From: Chersky-806 sp036502405
GTDB lineage: Bacteria > Actinomycetota > Acidimicrobiia > IMCC26256 > JAENVU01
Length of the DNA: 64,000 nucleotides
Assembly: GCA_036502405.1 (NCBI GenBank)
Contig: DASXYP010000065.1
Span: 34,159-98,158, forward strand
Reading direction: 5' to 3'
Made by a program: the position numbers and the translations under genes. The notes under the pieces were generated by a model. That model was given only the letters and a program-made list of their open reading frames with translations. It did no database searches and was not told the DNA's origin. This document shows, piece by piece, positions 24,776-32,654 of this stretch (its first letter is position 1; each line of letters starts with the position of its first letter).

Positions 24776-26254
24776 GTGCCCCGCCTCCGGATGAGCCGCT
24801 CGACGGCCGCGCTCGGAGTCGCGCTCGCCGGTGCGGCCGTCGTGGCCGGCATGGCGGCGACGCGCGCGCGGCGCACGACCCTGCGTCCGGTGGTCGGTAC
24901 CGGCGTGCTCGCACGCAACGCGCGGCTCGCCGGCCTCGGCGCCCGCACCGGCACCGGGTACGCGCTACATCGGGCCCGGCGGCGCTTCACCTCGGCCGAG
25001 CGCCGCGAGGAGCTCGATCAGGAGCACGAGATCCGGACCGCAGAGCAGGTTGCGGCGACGCTCGGCAACATGAAGGGCGCGCTGATGAAACTCGGCCAGA
25101 TGCTCAGCTACCTGGACGAGGGGATGCCGGAGCACCTGCGCGCCGCATTGGCGCAGCTCCAGCACGACGCACCACCGATGAGCGCGGAGCTCGCCGCCTC
25201 GATGATCGAGCAGGAGCTCGGTCGCCACCCGGACGAGCTCTTCGAGGAGTGGGACCCGGTGCCGATCGCCTCCGCCTCCATCGGGCAGGTGCACCGGGCG
25301 ATCACCCGCGAGGGAGTCCCGGTGGCGGTGAAGGTGCAGTACCCCGGCGTCGCAGCCGCGATCGAAGCCGACCTCGGAAGCATCGGGATCGTCTTCGGCG
25401 GCCTCGGGCAGATCTTCCCGGGACTGGATTCCGGTCCCCTGGTGGCCGAGCTGCGCCTGCGCCTCCGCGAGGAGCTGGACTACCTGCGCGAGGCGAGGCA
25501 CCAGCAGCAGTTCGCGGACTACTACGCAGCCCACCCGTTCATCCACGTCCCGTCGGTGCTCCCGGCCTACTCGTCGGCACGCGTGCTGACGTCGGAGCTC
25601 GCCACCGGAGCTCGGTTCGCCGAGCTGGAGTCGTGGTCCCAGGAGGAGCGCAACCTGGCGGCCGAGGCCATCTTCCGGTTCGTGTTCGGCAGCCTGTACC
25701 GCCTGCGCCTCTTCAACGGCGACCCGCATCCGGGCAACTACCTGTTCGAGCCCGGCGGCCGGGTCACGTTCCTCGACTTCGGCCTCGTCACGCCGTTCGG
25801 TGACGCCGAGATGGTGACGCTGCGGGCCCTCATCGAGAGCATCGTCCTGCGACCGGACCCGGCCGCGTTCCGGCGCGCGGTGGAGACGGCCGGGTTCCTG
25901 AAGCCCGGTGCGCCGGTGACCGACGCCGAGGTCGTCGACTACTTCGGGCACTTCTACGAGTACCTCCAGGAGGACCGCGCCTCGACGCTCGACCACGAGT
26001 TCGCGAGCGAGAACGTGCGCCGGGTCTTCGACGCCACCGGTCCGTACCGGGAGATCATGCGCTACGCGAACGTGCCGCGGGCCTTCGTCGTCGTGCAGCG
26101 GATCAACCTGGGGCTCTTCGCGGTCCTCGCCTCGCTCGGGGCGACGGCGAACTGGCGCCGGCTGGCCGAGGAGCTCTGGCCCTGGGTGCAGGGGCCGGCC
26201 TCGACGCCGCTCGGCGAGCTGGAGCAGGCGTGGCGCACCCGGCACGGTCGCTGA
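24776..26254 (+). CDS. AarF/UbiB (ABC1) family atypical kinase
   Basis: A 492-residue ABC1/ADCK-type protein. It has an N-terminal hydrophobic segment, the family-specific KLGQMLS motif (Lys near residue 105), the Ala-rich ASASIGQVHRA loop, VAVKVQYPG, and the kinase-like DPHPGN (near 315) and DFG (near 332). Family members are ATPases that support isoprenoid-quinone or lipid metabolism. Actinobacteria make menaquinone, so the target is unclear. GTG at 24776 is the start. Confidence 0.9.
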   Translation: MPRLRMSRSTAALGVALAGAAVVAGMAATRARRTTLRPVVGTGVLARNARLAGLGARTGTGYALHRARRRFTSAERREELDQEHEIRTAEQVAATLGNMKGALMKLGQMLSYLDEGMPEHLRAALAQLQHDAPPMSAELAASMIEQELGRHPDELFEEWDPVPIASASIGQVHRAITREGVPVAVKVQYPGVAAAIEADLGSIGIVFGGLGQIFPGLDSGPLVAELRLRLREELDYLREARHQQQFADYYAAHPFIHVPSVLPAYSSARVLTSELATGARFAELESWSQEERNLAAEAIFRFVFGSLYRLRLFNGDPHPGNYLFEPGGRVTFLDFGLVTPFGDAEMVTLRALIESIVLRPDPAAFRRAVETAGFLKPGAPVTDAEVVDYFGHFYEYLQEDRASTLDHEFASENVRRVFDATGPYREIMRYANVPRAFVVVQRINLGLFAVLASLGATANWRRLAEELWPWVQGPASTPLGELEQAWRTRHGR

Positions 26255-26354
26255 ACGCCGGGTGAAGAGACCGATGGCAACCGAACCCGGACCTCGTGGC
26301 CGGGGGCGTTTGGAGCCATAAAGCCGGGACGCCGGACTGTAGGCTTCCCTCACC
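26255..26354 (+). promoter_or_regulatory. Structured 5' leader of the acyl-CoA dehydrogenase gene
   Basis: A compact leader with ATGGC (26274-26278) pairing GCCAT (26315-26319) around an inner CCCGG/CCGGG stem (26286-26290 with 26300-26304). GGCGT (26305-26309) can pair with ACGCC at either 26255-26259 or 26329-26333. It superficially resembles small metabolite-sensing RNAs but fits no class I know. Confidence 0.3.
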
Positions 26355-27521
26355 ATGGACTTCGACCTGCCGCCCGAGCTGGCGGAGCTCCAGGCCTCCG
26401 TGCGCAAGCTCGCCCAGGAGCGGGTCGCGCCCCGGGCGAGGGAGATCGACCTCACCGAGGAGTATCCCCAGGACCTCTTCGAGCTCTTCGTCGAGACCGG
26501 TCTCGCCGGCCTCTGCGTGCCCGAGGAGTACGGCGGCTCCGGGGCGGGGATCCTCGGTCTCGCGATCGCCATCGAGGAGGTCGCCAAGTACTCGAACGCC
26601 GCCGCGCTCATGCTGCTGCTCACCCGGCTCCCCACCGGCCCGCTGCTGATCGCCGGGTCCGAGGCGATGAAGCACAAGTACCTCACGCCGATCACGACCG
26701 GGGAGCAGCGCGCCGCCTTCGGCCTCTCCGAGCCCCAGGCGGGCAGCGACGTGATGGGCATGCGCACGAAGGCGGTCCAGGACGGCGACGACTGGATCCT
26801 CACCGGCACGAAGTGCTGGATGTCCGGGGTGCGCCAGGCCGACTGGTACTGCGTGTTCGCCAAGACGGGGCCCGTCGACAGCCGGTCCCACGACAGCGTC
26901 ACCGCGTTCGTCGTCGAGCGGCAGTGGGACGGGGTCTCGGTCGGGCGCGTGGACAAGAAGATGGGGGTCAAGGGCGTCGACACCGGCGAGCTCCTGCTCG
27001 ACGGCGTGCGCGTCCCGGCCGAGAACGTGGTCGGCGACATCGGCGGGTTCCGCCTGTGCATGCTCGGGCTCAACGCCATGCGACCGATCGTCGCGGCCCG
27101 GGGCATCGGCCTCGCCGAGGGTGCGCTGATGTACGCGGTCGAATACGCGAAGCAGCGCGAGGCGTTCACGAAGACGATCGCGGACTTCCAGGGCATCCAG
27201 TGGAAGATCGCCGAGCTCGCGACCGAGATCGAGGCGGCGCGACTGCTCACGTACCGCGCCGCGTGGATGGCGGACCGCGGGCAGTTCACCAAGGAGTACG
27301 TCCCCTACCTCTCCATGTGCAAGTACTACGCGACCGAGCTCGCGGTGAAGACGAGCAACCACGCGCTGCAGATGCTCGGGGCCGCGGGATACATGCAGGA
27401 CCACCCGATGGAGCTCTACTACCGCGACGCGAAGCAGCTGACGATCGTCGAAGGGACGTCGCAGGTGCAGCTCGGTCTCATCGCGAAGGGCGTCCTCGAC
27501 CACGACCTCTGGTGGGACTAG
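26355..27521 (+). CDS. Acyl-CoA dehydrogenase
   Basis: A 388-residue flavoenzyme introducing the alpha-beta double bond in acyl-CoA. Family motifs are visible: VPEEYGGSG in the N-terminal domain, FGLSEPQAGSD (FAD/substrate), TGTKCWMSG and the C-terminal catalytic base in TIVEGTSQVQ (Glu near residue 366). Electrons go to an electron-transfer flavoprotein; a fused one is encoded at 57.2-59.0 kb. It is four bases upstream of trpD, an unusual pairing that suggests a shared transcript without shared pathway. Confidence 0.93.
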   Translation: MDFDLPPELAELQASVRKLAQERVAPRAREIDLTEEYPQDLFELFVETGLAGLCVPEEYGGSGAGILGLAIAIEEVAKYSNAAALMLLLTRLPTGPLLIAGSEAMKHKYLTPITTGEQRAAFGLSEPQAGSDVMGMRTKAVQDGDDWILTGTKCWMSGVRQADWYCVFAKTGPVDSRSHDSVTAFVVERQWDGVSVGRVDKKMGVKGVDTGELLLDGVRVPAENVVGDIGGFRLCMLGLNAMRPIVAARGIGLAEGALMYAVEYAKQREAFTKTIADFQGIQWKIAELATEIEAARLLTYRAAWMADRGQFTKEYVPYLSMCKYYATELAVKTSNHALQMLGAAGYMQDHPMELYYRDAKQLTIVEGTSQVQLGLIAKGVLDHDLWWD

Positions 27522-27525
27522 GGCG

Positions 27526-28593
27526 ATGAGCGCCGACGCCACCACGGTCTCGTGGCCCGACGTGCTCGGGCCGCTGTCGCGCCGCGACGATCTGCCGGCC
27601 GAGCTGGTCGACGCGGCGATGGCGACGATCCTCGGGGGCGAGGCGACGGACGCGCAGATCGCCGCGTTCGCCGTGCTGCTCCGCGCGAAGGGGGAGACCC
27701 CGGTCGAGCTGGCCGCGCTGGTGCGGACGATGCTGCGGTTCGCGGAGCCGATGCCGATCGAGCCCGAGGGGCCGGCCGGGCCGCTCGTCGACACCTGCGG
27801 CACCGGCGGTGACCGCTCGCACACGTTCAACATCTCGACGGTCGCCGCGGTGGTCGTCGCGGGCGCCGGCGTGCGCGTCGCCAAGCACGGCAACCGCGCC
27901 GCCTCCTCCGCCTGTGGCTCCGCCGACCTGCTCGAGGAGCTGGGCGTCGTGATCGACCTCGGCCCCGCCGGAGTGGTCCGGTGCATCGAGGAGACGAACA
28001 TCGGGTTCTGCTTCGCGCAACGGTTCCACGCCGCGATGCGCTTCGCGGCCCCGATCCGGCCGCAGCTCGGGGTCCCGACGACCTTCAACTTCCTCGGGCC
28101 CCTGGCGAACCCGGCCCGGGTCACGCGCCAGGTCGTGGGGGTGTCGGATCCCGCGATGGCCGAACGCGTGATCGGCACGCTCGCGGAGCTCGGCGCCGAG
28201 CACGCGATGGTCTTCTTCGGCCACGACGGCCTGGACGAGCTGACGACCACAGACCTCTCGACCGTGCGTGAGCTCCGCGCCGGCGAGATCCACCGCACGG
28301 TGCTGGACCCACTGGACCTCGGGATCCCGCGCGCGTCGGCCGGGGACCTGCGCGGCGGGAGCCGGGCCGACAACGCGAAGATCGCCCGGCGCGTGCTCGA
28401 CGCGGAGAAGGGCCCGGTGCGTGACGTCGTGCTGCTGAACGCGGCCGCCGCGCTCGTGGTCGCGGGCGCCGCGCCCGATCTCGCCGCCGGTGTCGAGACG
28501 GCCGCCCAGTCGATCGACTCGGGACGGGCCGCCGCGACCCTCGAGCGCTGGATCGCGATCAGTCGATCCGCGCGCGAGGCGGAGGCGGCGTAG
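27526..28593 (+). CDS. trpD: Anthranilate phosphoribosyltransferase
   Basis: A 355-residue enzyme of tryptophan synthesis that joins anthranilate to phosphoribosyl pyrophosphate. The PRPP-binding motif DTCGTGGDRSHTFNIST is near residue 87, and KHGNRAASSACGSADLLE carries the Lys/Ser/Asn contacts. Length and both domains are complete. It stands apart from other trp genes, directly after an acyl-CoA dehydrogenase gene and two bases before a zinc-ribbon membrane protein gene. Confidence 0.96.
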   Translation: MSADATTVSWPDVLGPLSRRDDLPAELVDAAMATILGGEATDAQIAAFAVLLRAKGETPVELAALVRTMLRFAEPMPIEPEGPAGPLVDTCGTGGDRSHTFNISTVAAVVVAGAGVRVAKHGNRAASSACGSADLLEELGVVIDLGPAGVVRCIEETNIGFCFAQRFHAAMRFAAPIRPQLGVPTTFNFLGPLANPARVTRQVVGVSDPAMAERVIGTLAELGAEHAMVFFGHDGLDELTTTDLSTVRELRAGEIHRTVLDPLDLGIPRASAGDLRGGSRADNAKIARRVLDAEKGPVRDVVLLNAAAALVVAGAAPDLAAGVETAAQSIDSGRAAATLERWIAISRSAREAEAA

Positions 28594-28595
28594 CC

Positions 28596-29393
28596 GTGGC
28601 GAGCGCGCTCCAGTGCCCGGCGTGCGGGCACAAGCATCGCCTCACCGGGCTGTCGGGTGAGCCCGTCTTCGCGTGCGAGGAGTGCGGCCGTCTGTTGAAG
28701 ACGCCGGTCGAGTACCGCCGCCCGGATCCGTCGACGCCGGCCGAAGCGCCGCGCCCGAACGGCTCGGCCCGGTCGCGGCGGGGCGGCTCGCCGTCACGAC
28801 AGCCGGTTCCCGCGCGCCCCGCGGCCCGCGCCGCGCCCGCCGCGCCGCGCGCCGCCGCCGCGGCCACGCCTCCACGGCGCCGTCGGGGGCCACGACCTCC
28901 GGCGACGATCGCGGTGCCCCTGCAGATCCTCGCTTGGGTCGCCGCCGTCCTGCTGGGCGGGATCATCGTCCGCTACCTGGCCCGGTGGACGGGGCTCCTG
29001 ACCGGGGACTCGGTCATCGACATCATCACCGGCAGCGGGTGGGGCCGGTACCTCCGGCTGTTCGCGCTCGTCCCGTTCTGGGCGCTCGTCAGCGCGGGCC
29101 TGATGACGGCGTTCGTCGAGGGTGGGCGCTGGTGGGCCGCGCGGCGGGGTGTCGTCGCGGGCCGGCCGCCGGGCGCGACCGCGAAGCCTCGGCCCGCGCC
29201 GCGCGCCGCGTCCAAGCCTGCGCCCGCGCCGGCGACCCGTCGCCCGTCCGCCGAGCCGGAGCCCGCGCCCGCTCCCACGCCCGCGCCCGCGAAGGCGGCG
29301 ACCGAGACCCGAACGCCGTCGGCGGCGGCCGCCGCACCACGCGTGCGGCGGATCCCGAAGCGCGACATCTCGTCGCTCGGGGACGGCACCTAG
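28596..29393 (+). CDS. Zinc-ribbon membrane protein with Ala/Pro-rich regions
   Basis: A 265-residue protein. The N-terminal zinc ribbon has CPACGH and CEECGR pairs (residues 7-31). It is followed by a Pro/Ala/Arg-rich linker, two membrane helices (about 105-130 and 145-170) and a long Ala/Pro/Glu/Arg tail ending RRIPKRDISSLGDGT. The GTG start is two bases after the trpD stop. The tail composition suggests an extended cytoplasmic arm. No family function known. Confidence 0.65.
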   Translation: MASALQCPACGHKHRLTGLSGEPVFACEECGRLLKTPVEYRRPDPSTPAEAPRPNGSARSRRGGSPSRQPVPARPAARAAPAAPRAAAAATPPRRRRGPRPPATIAVPLQILAWVAAVLLGGIIVRYLARWTGLLTGDSVIDIITGSGWGRYLRLFALVPFWALVSAGLMTAFVEGGRWWAARRGVVAGRPPGATAKPRPAPRAASKPAPAPATRRPSAEPEPAPAPTPAPAKAATETRTPSAAAAAPRVRRIPKRDISSLGDGT

Positions 29394-31015
29394 CCGGGAC
29401 GATCCGCCAGCGCGGGCGGGAGCGGCTCGGTACCCGACGGGAACACGTGCGCGCGGCCGGTCGCGACCTGGCGGACGAGCCAGCGGGCCACCACGGCGAG
29501 CTCGTCGGGGTGGACGTCGGAATGGACCTCGGTGGGCGGGGCAGTGGGCGTCCCGGGCCGCTCGTCGTCGGGCTCGTCGGTGAGCGTCAAGCGGCCGTCG
29601 TGCAGCTCCACCACCCCCGACGCGGTCAGCACCCGCAGCCGTCCGGAGGCGCGCAGCCACGCGAGCAGGTGCTGGTGGGCGAGCACGCCCCGGACCGCAG
29701 CCCGCTGGTCGCGCGCGACCGCGGCGGCCTCGAGCTGCCCGGCGGCGGCGAGGTCGCCCATCCGGCCCGTGAGCGCGTCGACCACGACGGCCGGGTCACC
29801 CGAGAGCGCGCGCACGACCGCGTCGGTCGCGACCCGGTATTCGCTCGTGGTGACCTCGCCGCGGCACGGGCACCGGGTCAGTCCACCTTCGACCGGGCAG
29901 CACGATTCGGCCTCGCGCGCCGGGGCGCGGCCGAGTCGCGTCGTACACCGCCGGATCGGGAGCGCCGCCTCGATCGCGGACCGCAACGCGCGCGCGGACG
30001 CGGCCGAGGTGAACGGCCCGACGGTGAGCGACCCGTCGTCTCGTCGCGCCTGCACCACGGCCAGGCGCGGGAACGGCTCGGCGAGGGTCAGCTTCAGGTA
30101 GGCGGGACGCCGGGTCGGGCCGGCGCGGTTGAACCGGGGGGCCAGCCGGTGGATCAGACGCGCCTCGCGGACCGCAGCCTCGAGCTCGTCGGTGCACTCC
30201 ACCCAGTCGATCGACTCCACCTCGCGCAGCAGCTGGGGGACGCGCGTCCGGCTGCCGCGGAAGTGCGACCGCACCTCGGTCCGGAGGTTCGCGGCCCGAC
30301 CGACGTACAGCGTCTCGCCGGCGCGGCCACGGAACCGGTACACGCCGGGCCGGCGCGGGGTGCGGGCGGTCAGCCGCAGCTTGCTCGTCGTGGGGTGCAT
30401 GCGGACCGCCGGCAGCGCGAGCAGGTCGTCGAGGGCGAGGACCCCGAACGTGCCGGCCCGCTCGAGGAGCGCGTGGAAGACCTCGGCCGTGGCCTCCGCG
30501 TCGGCCTGGGCCCGGTGGCAGGGCTCGATCCCCACCCGCAGGTGGCGGGCCAGGGTCGCGAGCTTGAGGTCGTCGACCTCGTCGTGCACCAGTCGCCGCG
30601 ACAGGCCGAGCGTGTCCGCCCGGGGGTTGTCGAGGGGCGGCGCGCCACGGCGGGCGAGCGCGGCGTCGAGGAAGCTGATGTCGAAGCGGATGTTGTGCCC
30701 GACGATGACCGCGCCGCCGACGAACTCGAGCAGTGCCGGCAGGACCTCGTCGATGCCGGGGGCGGGGAGCACGAGGCGCTCCGTGATCCCGGTCAGCACC
30801 GAGATGAACGGCGGGATCGGCACCCCCGGGTTCACCAGGGTCTCGAACGTGCCGAGGCGCTCACCGGTGCGGTACTTCACCGCGCCCACCTCCGTGATGC
30901 GGTCGACGGCCGGTGAGGTGCCCGTGGTCTCGAGGTCGAGGACGGCGAACGTCACCGCGGACAGCGGAGTCGCGAGGTCGTCGAAGCGCCCGGGGACGGC
31001 GGGGGAGGTCAGCAC
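29390..31015 (-). CDS. DnaQ-like DEDD exonuclease fused to a UvrC-type GIY-YIG nuclease
   Basis: A 541-residue two-nuclease fusion. Residues 20-190 form a DEDDh 3'-5' exonuclease (FAVLDLETTG, IVGHNIRFD, HRAQADAEAT). Residues 220-300 form a GIY-YIG domain (PGVYRFRGRAGETLYVGRA). The rest resembles the middle of UvrC/Cho with a Cys cluster (CCPVEGGLTRCPC). The same fusion is known in mycobacteria (Rv2191-type) and is thought to act in DNA repair. Its stop overlaps the stop of the convergent zinc-ribbon gene. Confidence 0.88.
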   Translation of the reverse strand: MLTSPAVPGRFDDLATPLSAVTFAVLDLETTGTSPAVDRITEVGAVKYRTGERLGTFETLVNPGVPIPPFISVLTGITERLVLPAPGIDEVLPALLEFVGGAVIVGHNIRFDISFLDAALARRGAPPLDNPRADTLGLSRRLVHDEVDDLKLATLARHLRVGIEPCHRAQADAEATAEVFHALLERAGTFGVLALDDLLALPAVRMHPTTSKLRLTARTPRRPGVYRFRGRAGETLYVGRAANLRTEVRSHFRGSRTRVPQLLREVESIDWVECTDELEAAVREARLIHRLAPRFNRAGPTRRPAYLKLTLAEPFPRLAVVQARRDDGSLTVGPFTSAASARALRSAIEAALPIRRCTTRLGRAPAREAESCCPVEGGLTRCPCRGEVTTSEYRVATDAVVRALSGDPAVVVDALTGRMGDLAAAGQLEAAAVARDQRAAVRGVLAHQHLLAWLRASGRLRVLTASGVVELHDGRLTLTDEPDDERPGTPTAPPTEVHSDVHPDELAVVARWLVRQVATGRAHVFPSGTEPLPPALADRPG

Positions 31016-31092
31016 GCGGCGGCCAGGCTACCGAACATCTGTTCGTCGCACGAGGATCCGGGGCCCGAAGGGGCCGTCGGTAAGATCGGCCG

Positions 31093-31341
31093 ATGGGTGG
31101 CGGCGGGCTCCGGTGCACGGCGTGCGGGAACCTCACGCGCTTCGACGTGACGGTGAGCCGACGGGTGAAGGAGTTCCGGCACTTCAGCGTCGGCGGCGAC
31201 CTCACCGTGGAGAGCGCCGAGGTGCTCGACGAAGCGGTGGAGCAGGTCGTGTGCCGCTGGTGCAACGCGAGTGGCGACGCGATCGAGGTGCGGACGGAGC
31301 CGGTCGCCGGATCCGACGCCGGCGCGTCCGGAGTGGCGTAG
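31093..31341 (+). CDS. Small zinc-ribbon protein
   Basis: An 82-residue protein with CTACGN near the N-terminus and CRWCNA near residue 55, the two halves of a zinc ribbon. They are separated by an insertion with RRVKEFRHFSVGGDLTVE. It is divergent from the exonuclease-GIY-YIG fusion, with a 77-bp promoter gap. Function unknown. Confidence 0.65.
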   Translation: MGGGGLRCTACGNLTRFDVTVSRRVKEFRHFSVGGDLTVESAEVLDEAVEQVVCRWCNASGDAIEVRTEPVAGSDAGASGVA

Positions 31342-31359
31342 CTCCCGGGAGCTCCCGCG

Positions 31360-31779
31360 CTACTCGCCCAGGAGCTGGACGACGACCTTCCGGGTCCGCG
31401 GTCGGTCGTCGAAGTCGACGCAGACGATCTTCTGCCAGACTCCGAGGACCAGCTCGCCCCCCGACAGCGGCACCGTCACCGATGGCCCGATCAGCGCCGC
31501 ACGCGCGTGGCTGTGTCCGTTGGTGTCCGCATTGCGTTCGTTGTGCTCCCAGCGACCGGCTTCGGGCGCGATCCGCTCCGCAACCGCGTTCAGATCGGCG
31601 TTGCAGCCCGGCTCGAACTCGATGGTCGTCATGCCACAGGTGGAGTGGGCGACGAAGACGGTGCAGATCCCGTCGGTCATCCCCGCGTTGTCGATCGCCT
31701 TCTGGGCCTGGGCGGTGAGGTCGACGACCTCGCCGTTGCCCTGCGTGTCGAGTGACAGCTCCTCGTAGCGAGCCTGCAT
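31360..31779 (-). CDS. YjbQ/UPF0047 family protein
   Basis: A 139-residue protein of the YjbQ family, small trimeric proteins with thiamine-phosphate synthase side activity. Conserved blocks are FVAHSTCGMTTIEFEPGC, RWEHNERNADTNGHSH and GGELVLGVWQKI. The metal- or phosphate-binding His residues of the family are present. ATG at 31779 gives the usual length; an in-frame ATG at 31836 would add 19 atypical residues. The physiological role remains uncertain in all species. Confidence 0.88.
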   Translation of the reverse strand: MQARYEELSLDTQGNGEVVDLTAQAQKAIDNAGMTDGICTVFVAHSTCGMTTIEFEPGCNADLNAVAERIAPEAGRWEHNERNADTNGHSHARAALIGPSVTVPLSGGELVLGVWQKIVCVDFDDRPRTRKVVVQLLGE

Positions 31780-31918
31780 GACCCCCCAGTCGCGACGCCG
31801 CGCCGGCTCCGGTGCCAGGCGCGCAAGAGCGGTCATTCTACGGAACCCACCCCTCGAGGGCACGATCGCCGCTCGATCGCGTGGTCCGGCCGGACCGATC
31901 GGAGCGGGGAGGAGCTGG

Positions 31919-32413
31919 CTACTGACGGGCGCAGGCGCGGCGAGACCCCGGTCGGCTCCGGCGCCGGGCCGGGCGGCCCGTCGTGACCCATCGGGTGCCG
32001 GTGCCGCGGTCCGGTGGGGCGCACCGTCGCCGGTGCGGGAGCCGGTGGGGCCGGGGATCGTGGGGCCGCGGATCGTGGGGCCGGGGCGCCCGGGCATCGG
32101 GCTGCACGTGGCCGCGCGCCGGTGGGCAGGCGTCAGCCGCACCGACGCGTGCGGCACGTACGTCCGGCGCGTGCCGCACGCGCGGTGGGCCCATTCCCGG
32201 CACCGGCGTCCACGGCCGGCGGAACGCACGGATCGTGGCGATGGTCGCGCTGACGGCGAATGCTCCGCCGAGCGTGACCAGTGCGATCGAACCGTCCATG
32301 AGACCCGGGACGAGGAAGATGAGGACGAGCGACCAGATCGCCACCTGGCCCCCGCGCCGCTCCCGCGACATCAGGAGCGCGAAGTCGGCATCTTCGAGCT
32401 CGAAGTACGTCAC
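31919..32413 (-). CDS. Small membrane protein with Pro/His/Arg-rich tail
   Basis: GTG at 32413 gives about 164 residues. It has an acidic N-terminus (TYFELEDADFALLMSRERR), two membrane helices (IWSLVLIFLVPGLMDG and LVTLGGAFAVSATIATI), then a low-complexity tail with repeated PHDPR units encoded by a short tandem repeat (about 32046-32090). The N-terminal part looks genuinely coding. The tail beyond residue 80 is doubtful and could reflect a frameshift. Confidence 0.45.
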   Translation of the reverse strand: MTYFELEDADFALLMSRERRGGQVAIWSLVLIFLVPGLMDGSIALVTLGGAFAVSATIATIRAFRRPWTPVPGMGPPRVRHAPDVRAARVGAADACPPARGHVQPDARAPRPHDPRPHDPRPHRLPHRRRCAPPDRGTGTRWVTTGRPARRRSRPGSRRACARQ

Positions 32414-32494
32414 CGTCGGACCGCATGACTGGTGAGAACCATCGGTTGGGACGGTACGTCCGCAGGTTCGCGCCGTCGACGTCATCACCCATCT

Positions 32495-32580
32495 GTTCAC
32501 CGGTTCGTCGTCGAGGCCTTTCTTCCGCACCGGCGTGTTCGGTGAACACGGACCGAACCTTGAACGAAGTCGGCGTTCAA
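32495..32580 (+). promoter_or_regulatory. Inverted repeats and a GTTCACC element upstream of the surface-protein gene
   Basis: The region before the GTG at 32655 holds GTTCACCGGTT (32495-32505), an inverted repeat GTGTTC-GGT-GAACAC (32535-32549) and a second, TTGAACG with CGTTCAA (32560-32566 and 32574-32580). The first resembles one PHO-box half unit. The inverted repeats are possible operators of an unknown regulator. Confidence 0.4.
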
Positions 32581-32654
32581 TGCTTGCCCCACCGCGCGCT
32601 TCACGGTCTCCTGTCGCCCAACGGACGCGACGCGTCCGACCTGGAGGAGATGCT

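Noticed and set aside
26255..26354. c-di-GMP-I (GEMM) riboswitch
   Set aside because: There is a GGCAACC ... GGAGCC similarity, but the highly conserved GGACGCAAAGCC and the downstream GGTAGC-type element do not match.
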